NCBI GenBank assembly: GCA_023238725.1
Contig: CM041551.1
Span: 12,017,242 to 12,081,241, forward strand
Reading direction: 5' to 3'
DNA: 64,000 nucleotides
From: Scortum barcoo
Taxonomy: Eukaryota; Chordata; Actinopteri; Centrarchiformes; Terapontidae
Position 1 is the first letter of the stretch. The number at the start of each line of letters is the position of its first letter. Made by a program: the position numbers and the translations under genes. A model generated the notes under the pieces. The model was given only the letters and a program-made list of their open reading frames with translations, was not told where the DNA came from and did no database searches. Below, one piece after another: positions 20,451-33,500 of this stretch.

Positions 20451-23400
20451 GTGAACTTAAAGCATTTCTCTGCCTGTCTCTTTTGGGATTTATGCTAAAT
20501 AAGACTCTTTGCTTATCGTTGTTCTTGCATCGATCACTGTTAAAAAATTACTGTCGTACGATACAGTGAAAGATTAAACTGAGGAAATCTTTTCAGTGTT
20601 CAAAATAGATCAAGTGTCCTTTGCTTGATAGCGCAGCAAGTCTTGGGCATCGTATTGCCCTATCTACATCATCCTCTCAAAGTGAAAGAAAAATCTTCTG
20701 ACATGCTCTCATTTTTTTTGCGGCAAGTCATGCTTCATCAGAGCAGCGTGCTGTTTGACCCACTTTGCTTCAACATTTCATCCTCCGTTGTCTCAAAGAA
20801 AACCAAATACCACGGTGCGTTTACAGTAGTTGGGAGAGGATATAATTGAGCAGCACTGAACGCCTGTTAAATACCATTTATTTTTCATAGACTGTGTAAT
20901 GACAAACTGCTTATTGAAAGATATGTTCTCATGATTTGTCTTTTTCTGCCACGTGATAATTCAGGCTTAGTCAGAGCTTTGCTGGGGGACATGGATGTAT
21001 ATATGTGCATGCATGTGCTAATATATTTCCATCAGTGATGGCATGGCAGTGATAAAGAGAGATAAATTCCCAGCAGGTGTTGGTGACTGTTGGTTATCTG
21101 TCTCCATATCAGAAGTGTGCATGTGGAGGGAAGGAGGTCACAAAATATGACAGCAACATTTTGTGATTTTACCCCCGCTGAGATCTCCGCTGTACATACC
21201 AATGGCTCGTCAGCCATAGGAACAATCCCAAATTTACATCTGAGGTTAGGAGGCAGGGATGGATAGAGAGATGCTGAGGAGAGGGGGGAAGGGATGGGAT
21301 GGAGAGAGAAAAGAGAGGAGGGTGGGGGGGGCACAGCAGCTGGCTCCTTTTTTCCTGTCATTATCCCCGGTCGCTGTTTCAGTCAGCCCCATTTGATGAA
21401 AGTCAAATAGTACACTAGCCCTGATTATGTGACAACTGGAATTCACCTACTTAGTTAATCCTGCATCGGGGTTTAGATTTCAATTAATTTCTCTCTGGTT
21501 GCTCCATCCTCCCAGGGGGTGGTGAGAGCAGGGTGGGGGAGGGGAGCCTGCTGTGTGGGTGAGGAGGATACAGTATGATGGAGAGGGTGGGGGGAGGGGA
21601 AGCCATACATGGAGAACAGAGATGGCGAAAATGCCTGCACAGCACATTCAGATATACCACGCAGGGCAGGGAGATAGTACCTGTCTGGTTTTCTTCCTGT
21701 AGCGGTGTAGTCGGGGAGCAATCAGCTGAATATTTCTTATAGCCCTCACCTCCATTTGCAAGGGATTCATGGTGCGTGTATGGCTGCAGCATATGCACGC
21801 ATGTCTTTGTGCCTCCCTGTACGCCGTTCAGCGAGCTGTCTGATATCATATCTACATGCTTACCAGTGTGAGCCCTGAACGCTTTTGTTCGTTCGCTTGT
21901 GTGTAAATCCAAGTGCATGCGACACACATTTCAGAGCATGTATTTATGTCTGTGTTTCGCACAAAAAAGCTGCATATTAATCAGGTCTCAGAGGCCCTTT
22001 AGAGGATCAAACCCCCCAGGTTGTGATTTTCCGCCATTAGTCTTACGAGGCTGAGGGGACTGGGACTGTTTAGGCCAGCTGAGCCTGCTGCGCTTAGGGA
22101 ACAATGCTACTGTATCTCTTCTCCCCTTCCCTCTCCTCCTCTCGGCATCTTCCCCCTTCTCTCTATCTGACATTCCTTGACATTCTGGTTTGAGTCAGAG
22201 CCTCCTGGCCATGTCACCATGGTAAATCTTTCGCCATATGGTACCCGGTCACACTGGGTGTCTGTGATGGGCAGAGTGGTGTGATGTGGCTGCAAATCCA
22301 TTTAAGAAACTAGCAGGTAACTTCCAAGAAGCTGTGTGGTTTGAATATTCCATTGAAAATTTCTGCAGATATTAATATATATGATTAATATTAATGTGAA
22401 AAGAAATACAAATTCTTCTGTATAAAATTAATGTTATACAAAACATTAGATGTTCAATTCACAACCATATATTTTTATAATGTATTCCATAAATGTTGTT
22501 ATAATGAATTATATTCCTCTTTTGAATAAAATATAAGAGCCAAGCTTAGATAATTTGAAATGTACAATTTATTCAGGAATGAAAAGCCTGCATCGTGATA
22601 ATGAGCAAATTGTCCTCACTGTGACATTTTGCATTGAGAATGTGGGATGTTGTTAGTTTGCCCTTTTAGTTACTGACATAATTCAAAATGCTCTTTTTAG
22701 GAAAAGGCTATATGTGAATAATTTAAGTCAAAATACTTATTTATTAGTGCTTAAAGTACAAGGTCTTTTTAGTTTTTTGTATGTATTTATGTTTTGATAA
22801 TGATTGCAAACAACTAAAAGAAAGAGTTTTATTTTAGAGGAGTCAGGGTTCCCTATAATGCTATTAAAGAGCAATCATTTGTGGAAAAGAAAGCTGCACC
22901 GTTTTAAATAGTCTTTCAATATTCAATGGTAACATTCTGCTCAAGTGTACTACAGCAGCTTTTAGCCCTGAATTATGATCCTTTACTACAATTATGTATG
23001 TAGTAAATTTGTGTTGTGTATCCTTGACTGTTGTGCTTCAAAAACACCATTTAATTTATTCCATCCATTAATCCATCCAATCTTTGGCGTAAAAGCTGCA
23101 ACTTTAGTTCCTGTGTGTAACCCCTTTCATGCCGTCATGTAGTGTTGTACTAAGGCATCTAAGCATGTTATCAAGGTCCCTCTGATAATGTGGAAGCTAA
23201 TGGCAAAGCTAATGAGAACGTTTCTGCACGGAGGTGGTGGTGGCTAAAGATAATGCCGTATAGTGCTCCTGCAGGGAGTCCTCACTCTCCATCAGTTTTC
23301 ATTAATAGAGATGGTGCTGTGGTGTGAAAAGAGGCTGACCCTTAATACACTGCCAGCCCGCTGTAATCTGCTTCCACCAGTGCAGCCCGACAGTGGAGCT

Positions 23401-23690
23401 GGTTAGTTCTCCTTGCCTTACCTCCACCTATACCTGCGTGTCCTTATCCTGTCCGGTACCCATGTGGCTCTGCTCTGCCGTGTCCTCTCTGCCAAGGTGA
23501 AGCCCTCAGAGCAGAGGTTGCCAGGACACTAATGGTCCTTGGCATCTCAGCTCGCTAACAGCACCTCCAGACTAGTGAGGATACCGATGTGAAAGGTAGA
23601 AACACTATAATGACACATAAACCTGAGGTAGAATGATGCAGTGAATAAAACAGCCTTCACACTACGATAATTAGAGCAGGAGCATTTCAG
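20450..23690. other. Intergenic, no gene seen
   Basis: No gene seen. Near 21.25-21.6 kb there are G-rich, pyrimidine/purine-skewed stretches (GGAGAGGGTGGGGGGAGG type). From 22.34-22.9 kb the sequence is very AT-rich, with ATTAATAT-type palindromic words. Open frames here are chance. Confidence 0.55.
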
Positions 23691-24600
23691 TCCCTAACAG
23701 TGGTGTATAGGGTGAAATATACTTATTTGCCTCCTTACTGACAGTTAGATGAGAAAATCAATCTTGTTCTTTTGTCTTTACAGTAAACAGGAAGCCACAG
23801 TCAGCAGACTGTTACTTAGCTTAGCTTAGCACAAAGACTGGAAACGGGGGAAACAGCTAGCATGGCTCTGTCCAATGTGTTGAAAAATTCCAGCATACCT
23901 AACAGCATCTCTAAAGGTCACTATTAGCACATGACATCTTATAATATTCACCAAAACTGAAATGTAAAAACGTCATCATATTGTGGCTATGTGCCTGATT
24001 ATTTCTTGGGCGGGAGCGATGACTTCCTTTGTCACTGAGCAAGGCCAAGAAAAAATTCAGCCGTGGATGTATAAAGAGAGATGTACACAGTACCGCTGGA
24101 CTACTTTGCTGTGAACCTGTCAAAAAAAGAAAAACAAATCACCTGCATTTTGTTCCTAGACCGCCATTGTGAAAGACTGATCTATGAAAATGTTCAATTT
24201 TAACCCATGAAGGTTTGTATTTCTAAAACTTTCCCGAAGCCCAAAAAACATTGACTTTAAAGGTGTGATTTCATCCCAATGTAAAGTCTTTGAGCCAAGA
24301 GGGACTGAGCAGGCGAGGCTCATTATCTACATTTTATAATGCATTCCTGCACATAACCTAAAGCCACAACTTACCCTTTTTACTCTTTTTTTTCCACATG
24401 CATTAAACAAACACTTTTGGACATTGCAGGGCTCGCTGTTTGTTTTCCTCTGTTTCTTAATGCTAAGCTAAGTCAACTGTCTCCGTGCCGTGGCTTCGCA
24501 TTTAACAGCCAGACGTGAGAGCGGTATCAATATTCCCGTCTAACTCACAACAAGAAAACAAGTGAGTGTATCGGCCCAAAATGTTGAACTGCTTTGTTTT
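23690..24600. mobile_element. Long-TIR non-autonomous DNA transposon, copy 1
   Basis: Two inverted terminal regions of about 170-180 bp enclose a divergent interior without an open frame. The left end reads ATACTTATTTGCCTCC, then GTTAGATGAGAAAATCAAT, then TTAGCTTAGCTTAGCAC and GACTGGAAACGGGGG. The right end holds the complements of the first three in reverse order: TGCTAAGCTAAGTCAACTG, then ATCAATATTCCCGTCTAAC, then AAGTGAGTGTAT. I recognise the ends as a MITE-like family abundant in percomorph fish. A second copy lies at 43.4-44.4 kb. No transposase is present. Confidence 0.75.
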
Positions 24601-27120
24601 AATACGCGTGCACTTGTGGCATGGAAAAGAGGAAGCCTCAAACATTGTGTGAGAACTGTGTGCCAACCAGCAACATCTAGAAGGAATGTGTGAGTCAGAG
24701 CGAGACGTGCACAGAGAGTTTTTCTGGCTCTGTAATGGCTGCCATCCTCTCCCTCAACCCCCCCCTCCTCCTCACACGGCTGCGGCTCTGTGGATCCTCT
24801 GTGCCCAGGCATGCTGTACTGAACATGCATGGCAGCGTGTCTCCTCCTGTAGCAAGCTACCTCCTGCACCACTCCTCCCGCTATTTCAAGGAAAGTGCAA
24901 CCTTTGCCTTGGGCCTTAATTATGTTCAATTTGCCAAGCTGGGCCTGAAACCATTGGGGGGTGGAAAAGCTCTCTGACCTATTTATCAATGCAGCTTTTT
25001 CCTTCCACTGACTGAGACCGCACCAAAAAGATACAGAGAGAGAGAGAGAGAGAGACTTTACTCAGTTTTCACTTAAGCCGAGTGCAGCAACAACATAAGA
25101 TGTGTGGAAAAAAACAGGTAAAAAATGGTACAATATATATTTATTTTTTTGCGTTTGCATGAGAGCGAGTGCTGATCGTGGGTGTGTAACTGTAGGGCTT
25201 TCCTTTTTCCATCTCTTACATTCTAGTGTATTAATTAAATTAACGGTGCAGTTTGAATTTGCTCCATAATGAACTCTCAAATCAAACCAGATCTCTTCCT
25301 TTGTAGCAGCTACAGTCTCAAAACTCGGTTCAGAAAAAAATTAAACAGCGTGTTTGTTTTACCTGCAGCCAACAATGCTGTGTTATCTCCCGACCAGACC
25401 GCTGCTCTTTCAATAGAGACTGAAGAAGCTTCTTCAGACCACATGATTGGAGGTAAACACTGAGGAGGCCATTGACCTTTCATTATAGCTTCTGATAAGG
25501 CCAACTATCTCCCCTCTCTGCACTGTGCCCTAAATGTCAAGTCACTGTATGTGTTATAATTACTCTGAGTTGGTATTTTCCTCCCCTTTATGTTTCAATG
25601 CATGGAGAGCAAATCCTGCTAGTTGAGGTTGGCTGAGGACGTGTCATACCACATTAGACATGTGTGGTTAATTTAGCTGTTCATGGGATAATAAATTTAC
25701 TATTTTTTTTAAAAACATTTTCCAAAGATGGAAGGCATTCTTAACTCTGAGAATTTACCTCCCTGGAGTCAAGAGCTTGTTAATACATTCTCATTAAGAG
25801 GTTTTATGCATGGACAAATAAACAAATGCTAATAAACTCCTAATTATTTTCTCACAGCAAATTCAGGGATTTTGAATATTCATGTCTGACCAAAAAGTAG
25901 TGCAATTATTCTTTCCCTGCCTGGATGTTACTGCGCATGCTATTTTTGAAAAGGCTTCTTTTTTGAAAAAAAAAAAAAAAAAAGCATTTGACAGTCAGAA
26001 ATGCATTTCAAGAACAAAGAGGTAACTCTTGAAGTTAAGAGTTGGTGTATGTTTTACAAAGAAGATTAAATTTGAGTGATTGTTGAAAGAACATTTTGAT
26101 TACACCACTAAAGGAAGAAAAGACTCTGAAATGATCAGACTGTGCTTTTCTGCATAATTATATTTAATTGGTTGATTAATATTTTTTTTTCTCTCTGCTA
26201 GCGATTTCAGTCAAGGTTTTTGCCCGCAGCTGTAGTGTCGGTTTTATTTTGTTGTGAACGATTATGTCAAAGTCCTGCAGCATTTCCCTGTAAAAGAGGA
26301 ATACCCTCCAAACATTGACTCAATACAATGCACCATATTTCAGCTCTATTGTGATTTTTTTTTTTTTTTTCCAGTGAAAACATTGTGCATCACTAATACA
26401 ATTTGACTTGCTGGTGCAATTGTGTGGAAGAAGGTAGGCCCATTTCGCTGAGTGTCAAGGAAGGCTTTTAAACTGTCACCTCACTCTCTCCTTCCTTCAT
26501 ACAGAAACCTTTTAGGGGTCCTATTCGCTGGCTTGGACAATGGAGTGTGAACACTCTTTCCCTATTCTGATTTTTGCTGTTGTGTTATTCACTGGTCTAA
26601 TGACTGATCAGGGCTCGGAGACCTTGTCTGTGTTCTGGGAGGTGTTTGTGCGTGTGTGTGTGAATGCATGTACATATGGTGAATTTTGACATGGTTGAAC
26701 GTAAGGGGTTTGGCGCATACACACATACCATATCAGGAGTCCAAGTCTAGTTTGCATGTCGACAGACTGCCATGATTCAAGATGGCACCTGTCTCACTGA
26801 TGTCTTTACTGCTGCTGCTCTGAGCATTCTGCAGCTTAGTGACAGCCAGAGTCCTCGCTGACAAGAAAACCCAGTGAGAACCAGAGGCAGAATTCAAGAT
26901 TAGGAGTGTTGTTGTATGCAGTAAGATGCATGAATCTCTCCGTTAAGGACGGGGCTCTGTATTAGTCGTTAGATTAAAAACTGTGGGGTGCTAAAGACGT
27001 TAGTCAGACTCGTTCCATGCAGTGATTTGCTGCATGCCTTTTAACGAGTGCAGCCTTCACTTGCACATGGCAGAAAATGAAGTGAGGAGAAAATGAAATT
27101 ATGATTTGCGATGACAAAAC
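24600..27120. other. Intergenic, no gene seen
   Basis: Mixed sequence with an A18 run (25966-25983), a T17 run (26354-26370) and an AG microsatellite. No gene or RNA was recognised. The overlapping frames on both strands near 24.7-24.98 kb are not supported by any domain. Confidence 0.5.
25034..25055. repeat. (AG)n microsatellite
   Basis: About eleven AG units. Confidence 0.9.
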
Positions 27121-27330
27121 TAAGACGTGTGTGCTACCACAAAAACAGCAACAACCCATGAATAATGCATGGCTGCCGTGGGCTATAGATTAAGTGTGAA
27201 TATTCATTAATTTGCTTGCCCTTTGGGAGGTGATGCAAATTCATACAAAGGCACGCTGGCAACTGGGTTATCCACCGCTCATATGAGTAAATAAGGGTAA
27301 CTACGGATGGCACTGGTTATTTCTTCATAA
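27120..27330. promoter_or_regulatory. Candidate conserved enhancer block
   Basis: High-complexity, repeat-free DNA with AATAATGCATGG, GAATATTCATTAATTTGC, ATGCAAATTCAT (an octamer ATGCAAAT) and CATATGAG. The octamer and TAAT-type words suggest POU/homeodomain input. Conservation is inferred, not shown. Confidence 0.3.
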
Positions 27331-29590
27331 ATACCCAAGCTGCCTGCCAACTGAAGGACAGCACCAGCTCTGTTAAGAAGTTTTAACAGGGTTTTCCTGA
27401 AGTAGTGACCCCCCCCAGCTCTTAAGTGCTAAGTCACCGGAGCAGTGAAAGCCCATTAGCGTAAAGAAGGTGGGGGAAGGCAAGAGTTTGAGTGATTAGG
27501 CTGATTGGATATAGCAGCACTAGGTTGCTCAGGTCAGGACTAATCAGCTTCAGAATAGAAGGAAGGTCCCTAACGAGTAAAACAGAGCAAGATGGAGGGA
27601 TGCGACTGCTGTCCAGTGTAAACAAGCATCATGTCACACGCACAAACAATAAGACTCTCATATAGCCCCCAGGCAAGTGCACTGCAGTTACTGAGTCAGC
27701 ACAGAGATGGATGATCCACCACTGAGAATTCAAATTAAACGGCTAATATTTGATTGTTCTCTGTTGTCGCACCGTTTGTGAGGGAGCCAGTGGGCCCAAA
27801 ACCTCCACAAACTCAGAAAAAGAAAAGAAGAGATTAGGGGGTGCCACGTGCATGTGAATGGCTCAGCGTCTGCAGGTTTTCAGTCTACACCAGGCAATTT
27901 CACTGATAACACAACTTCAAACAGAGCAGGGGAACCGTTCAATGAAATCACCTCTCGTAGTTTTTGCTTGGAATGACAACCTGCAGGCTCTCATCTCTCT
28001 ATGGCACACGGTTGCCCATCGCTGACTTATTTTTTGACAGTATTTTGGCTCACTTACAGCACTCTTTACCTGCACTGGCACTTGGCTGTGGCTTCCTTTC
28101 TACACTCACACTCTCCCTTTCTCCTCAACCATGAAAAAACACACTGTGCCAGATAAATTGATTTTGTTTAGGGGATCATTTGCACATTTATCCACGCTAT
28201 ATAGAGGACCCCAGGATGTGTATTGCCCTGGCAGCATTGCACTGGCGGGAGGAAGAGCAGGGATTGGACGGAGATAAACGACTCATTAACCCCAAATTGA
28301 TCATGAGCTGCACACTTGTGAGGACATTTCATCATTAATATTTCAACTTAATTATTTGTGCGCGTGTTGACTCTGAGGTTCTAATTTACATGTCACCGTG
28401 TGATGTATGAATTATTGTAATGAACAATATTTGAGCAGTTATTTCTTCCCCCTGCCATCATTTTTCTTCTCCTCTCCTCTCTTTGTCTCCCACCTCTCTC
28501 TGCTGATATTTCTCTGTGTGCAGAAATAATTTGGCCTCATGATAAACTCATGTAGCGGGGGTTTAAATCCTGAAGGCTGTCACTTATAAATCAAACCGTG
28601 CCGGCTGAGGGAATTGTGCCACATACAGATGTATGAACTGTGAGCTCAAAGTTTCTGATTCCCGCTTTGTTTCCCTCACTTGGAAGCCTTTTTGGTATCA
28701 AAGAAACACTGAAACACAGAAACGCTGTCAGTGGAGAATTTCTTATGAGTGGCAGAGAGATCGGGAAAACATTTTCATGAAGTTTTGCGTTTGTCTCGCC
28801 TGAGCTGTTTTCCTGTGCTGTCCCAGCTTTTATTCTGTATGACATGTAGTAAGTATCAGCGTGGTGATTTACTATCCCGCAGAGGTGGAGTGTCTGCTTT
28901 GCTTTGTTTACCTCCCTCCCTGATGTCCCCATCACTTGTGCTCAGTCAGATAGCAGCGACAGAGAGAAACTTTTCATTTCCGCTCACCCATTGCCTTCAG
29001 TGTACGGACAATTCGGAGCACCCACATTCCACAAATCATTCTCTACATTTGTACCATAACATCAAACGGCGAAGAAACGTCTAAAACCAGACAGCAGGTG
29101 TGCTCTGAATAGATCAGACCAACATGCCGACACCTTTCACAAGACATCTCATTTCAGGCGCCGACACTGTTGCCACAGCTTCGACTTTAATAGACTTCTC
29201 TGTGTGAGGTTTGAGGTTCAGAGCAGAGAGCCAGATTGAGAGGTTTGAGGATTGGAGGTGAGTGCAAACCTGTGCATCAGCATGTCTTAATCCCAGAGAG
29301 CCTTAATCTGGGATTAGTGATCCTCTCCTCACTGGATCCAGATTAGAGCATCCGCTCATGCAGCAGGCTCTGCACCAACGGCTGGCACCACCTCCCCAGC
29401 CCCTGTGGGAGGAGCTTGGAAAGGCTGTGCTGCTCCCTGATTGGAGGGCGCTCTGGATAAACTATGTGGTGACAGGGGTTGCCAAGGCGATCACGCTGGC
29501 TTTGCAATGATTGGTTGTGTCAGAGCTCAGGATGGCTGGCTGTCCTCAGACCCGCATTAGATCAGTCACTGGTGAGGTACTTGTATTAAG
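27330..29590. other. Intergenic, no gene seen
   Basis: No gene or known repeat recognised. A short C7 run lies near 27.41 kb and a CTCTCCTC-rich tract near 28.47 kb. Some stretches (28.15-28.40 kb) have the repeat-free character of conserved non-coding DNA. Confidence 0.5.
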
Positions 29591-29591
29591 C

Positions 29592-29592
29592 A

Positions 29593-29623
<31 letters not shown>

Positions 29624-29656
29624 ATAGCACTATATATACACACACACACACACACT
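29592..29656. repeat. Inverted (TG)n...(CA)n repeat
   Basis: A TG run of about 13 units, then TATATGTATAGCACTATATATA, then a CA run of about 9 units. The two runs with their TATA-rich inner flanks are complementary and form a near-perfect hairpin around GTATAGCAC. Confidence 0.88.
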
Positions 29657-29867
29657 GTTGAACATGCATGTAAACTGAATGATTGAAAGCTTTTCACTCT
29701 TCATACCAACAAATTTAACAACATACTTATTAGAAAGAGAGAGACGTTGATTTATGGATCCAAAAGTGAGCGGTGAAAGCAGTATTTCATTTGCACGCGC
29801 ATGTGTGTATGTGTGTTTGTTGGTAGGTGGATCTTGTGCTGTCAGATATCAGTCATATGCATGCACA

Positions 29868-29890
29868 TGCACACACACACACACACACAC
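29868..29890. repeat. (CA)n microsatellite
   Basis: About eleven CA units. Two imperfect copies of a roughly 60-bp segment (CATGCTGCTAGCCTGGCTGAAAG-like versus CATGCTGCTGGGTTGG-like) follow at about 29.99-30.09 kb. Confidence 0.88.
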
Positions 29891-30484
29891 TTGCCACTTA
29901 CATACACAGCAGCAGTAGAAGCCCACATAGGTCAATCTCATCACCCTGCTCACTGGCACATGGTGGAACCATAATCCTAAGGGTCAGAGGTCATCTTCAT
30001 GCTGCTAGCCTGGCTGAAAGGGCAGATGGGACACACACACACACAGGTCAGCCTCATGCTGCTGGGTTGGTTGAAGGGCAGATGGGTACATTGTGTCATT
30101 ATGGCGGCCGGGCTACAGCTTGTGGGGGGTGGCCATGTTGACATTGAGAGGACACTCACTGGGTCAGGTGTACAGAGGCAGACACTGAATGTCTATTATG
30201 TGACATGCCTTCATTTCTTGTCATTTCTGCTGCTTATGTCTACAACTCTCTCTGGATGTCTCACAACTAAAATAATCTGCAAGTCATGTAAATGCCATTT
30301 AAATAATTTGCAATTGTCTGTCTTTTACATGGCTGATTTAGTAGGTCATTGTAATTTTTTTCCCTGAAAAGCCATTAATGCAAAAAGTGATTTAGACAAT
30401 GTGCAGGAAGCCTGTAAGGCAGAAAGTCAGCTGAATTGTTCTTTCTGCCCACTTCCATGTTCTCATTTGAAGCTAATCCACTTG

Positions 30485-30521
30485 AGGGGTTTTATGAGAT
30501 GTAGAGTCTCATAAAACCCCT
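30485..30521. repeat. Perfect 15-bp inverted repeat, 7-nt loop
   Basis: AGGGGTTTTATGAGA (30485-30499) and its exact reverse complement TCTCATAAAACCCCT (30507-30521) flank TGTAGAG. It would form a stable 15-bp stem in RNA from either strand. It may be a tiny solo palindromic element. It is shorter than a usual microRNA precursor and has no known microRNA seed. Confidence 0.8.
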
Positions 30522-33500
30522 AAAGTGGCAAAGTGATATTATATTGATTTAGTAAAGTAACATAAGTAAAGTTGGAAAACCTTTTTGTTTTTTTGTGCAA
30601 CTATTTGGGTCACAGTGCACAATCAATTGGATACACACACACACACACACCGATGTCAGCAGTCTTTGCAATCACTAATTTTTTTCTACCTCACGGACGA
30701 GGGAGATTTTCTCTTTACTTTTCTTACAAAGAAACATCATCAGCGTAACAATATCTTTTCAAAAACATCATACGCATGCTTCATTTGGCTCGCATGTCTC
30801 AACCCCTTTATTGCGATGGAGTCACAGTTTGGGCGGTTTATGTTTTGTAAGCTGCTTCCATTGCATTTCCACTGCAAATGTGGTATTAAAAATACTGCAA
30901 TTTTAAGGAATTTAATACATGTATAATCTTCTTTTGCTGGATTAGGCTCCCACATTAGAACAAATCAGGAAGACACAAAGGGCAGGGACTGGGGGTCTAA
31001 ATATACTCCCTTTATCCGTCGCTGCATCAGCCCCATTTCTGGGTGATGCGCTTCTGGTGATGAGCTGGTACTTTGTTTTTACTAGAGAAGCATTAGAGTG
31101 TCTCTAAAATAGGCAGTGCTGTCATTCCAGTCTGTTTCTACAAAAACCCTCTGCTGCACCGATTTAGTAAAAGGCCTTGTTGAGATAACAGATATTTAAA
31201 ATAGATATATTGAGGCTTGTTCAGGAGAAGATGAAATTGAAGTCGGTATAAAACACAGGGCATCTTGAACATGTCTTTCATCTTGGCAGGTGCATCTTTG
31301 ATTATACATCCCAGCAGTACAACGCGTATTTGTCAGTGTAGTGTACATTTGGATCTGCAGGTAAAAGCCAATAGCGGTTTAATATTTGCGTGTGCCAATG
31401 CCATATTTGTGTGCATGCGAGTGAGAACACAAGCTAGAAATTGGTGTTATATGCTATGAGAGAGGTGGGCAGGGGGTGACAGCCCTCAGTTAGGCTCTGT
31501 CAGACATGGGACTCTGCAGGCTGTCAGTCCCAGGATAGCAGAGAGAAAATGGAATACACTTTATCCCTGGTCTCCTGCAGGTCAACTCTGACAGGGTTGC
31601 CCCTCAATTACTGAGTATCAGCACCTCTCCTCTCCTCCTCCCCCCCACCCCTCCTTTTTTTTTCCTCCTCTCTTCCTCCCGCTCGCTGCAGTATGTCTGT
31701 GTGCGCTCTGCAAGAAGCGTGCAGAGAAGAAAAATAGAGAGGAGAGTGGGGGCAGGGTGGCAAGCACCTACAATAGGCTGCCTGGAGATTCCATAGAGCA
31801 CAAGGAATTTCCAGAGGAGTTTATACCTCGGTTTATTGTTTGAATATATCTCCTCACCTACACCAAAGATTTGTTTGCTATCACCTGGCATAACGTTAGA
31901 CTGTATGTTTTATTGATTGCACTATGAATACTGAGCATCCCTTTAGATATCGCAGCAATACCCAGCGTCGGCTATGATCCTTTTAAGGGAATCGCATATA
32001 TCTAATGATCCCTAAACTTCATGTTTTATGTATCCACCTTAACTAATAAGGTCAACAAGCAGTGAAATGGCTGACAGGAATCTATGCATTTTAATGCTGC
32101 TGCAGAACAATGGACACGCGCCAAACACAATAGGGTGGATGTGAAATCAGTCAATGAGGAGGTAGTGTGACCAGCTGGAGCCCTCTACCCCCTGACCCCG
32201 AGGTCACCAACCGCTACCCACTCTCTTTCATCCACCTCTCCTGGTTGACTCATGAAAATGCATAGAATAGGAAAGTTACTTTGTCATACAGATAACCCCG
32301 ACGCGTGGAGGTCTGATAGGGCGGCATTACGAAATCACTTCCCTTTATTTGGAGGGGGTGATTGCTCAGACGCCCCTTGACGTGTCATCTTCTGCGTGTT
32401 TGTGATGGAAAGCAAAGTCTGACCTGAAGCAGATGGACTGTGGTCGTGTCTGGAAAGAGAGCAATGCAACTGGACGTCCTTTCTTAACCTTGACCCCGTA
32501 TCTACCTAGACTGCTCTGCCTTCAGGCCACTTGGGTTTTAATTTCTTTAAAGTAAGCATTAGAAATAGGGGACGGCTCCCATTAAGCAGAGCAGTCTAAC
32601 AGCAGCTCCGTGCCTTCCTTTAATCCAGGCTTCTGAAAAAGCTGCAGGCCAAAGAGAAAGGGACTCTAACTGACTTCTACGTATCCCAGTCCCTTTCAGA
32701 GCAGCGACTTGCGCTTTGTGTTCGAAGACTAAAGAGCTCCATCTTGCTCCTCTGTCCTCTTTAGTGGCACGGCGAACAGACCTCGCCGCCTCCAGCTCTC
32801 AGCTTGCACACCGCCGTGGCTCAGAGACTGCGAGCAAAGCAAACGGTGAAACAATCCAACCTGCAGAGCAACTGATCCGCCACCCTTGTCCCCCCGACAC
32901 TTTAATGGCGAAGTGACCCATTAGCAGGAGATGGGCCCGTCACAGAGATTGGGCCTTGAAGCTTTTGAGCGCCTGGGCACACTGTCAGCCTGAAGGCGCA
33001 GTGAGTTTGTGCACAGCAGAGCCAAAGGCTTGCACCTCCATCCAAGCTCCACTTAGAGGCAGCCCCTGACAGGTGTATGAGGCTTCTCCACTCTTTTATT
33101 TGTTTATTTGTGCTTCTAGAGTATTCATCAGGTTTGACATGAAAAGCCTCTGAATGTAACTTAAACCATCAGTTTCAAGTCAGTGTAGACTTTGTTGATT
33201 TTGTGTTTGATTGTACTGGAATCGGTGGATAGAATAGAAATATTGAATTTTCCCAGTACTGGATTCAAGGTCTGTCTTTTCAATCTGGTATCATGTCTAT
33301 AAAGCTCAGCCACTGTGTTAGCCGTGTATTGTCAGACAATTGAGAGAGCATTGGTTTGCTCACGCTCTCAGGAAGAAGGCAGAGGCAAGGGAGAGATACA
33401 GATAACCAACCCAAACATCCATGGATATCTCTGTGCCCGACTTCCCTGGTCTTATATTTCCAGGGTTAAAAATCAATAGGGCTACTGCTGATGAAATTTG

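Noticed and set aside
27356..27365. REST right half GGACAGCACC
   Set aside because: No left half-site upstream at any accepted spacing.
30485..30521. MicroRNA precursor
   Set aside because: The stem is 15 bp with a 7-nt loop, shorter than a Drosha/Dicer substrate, and no known seed is present.
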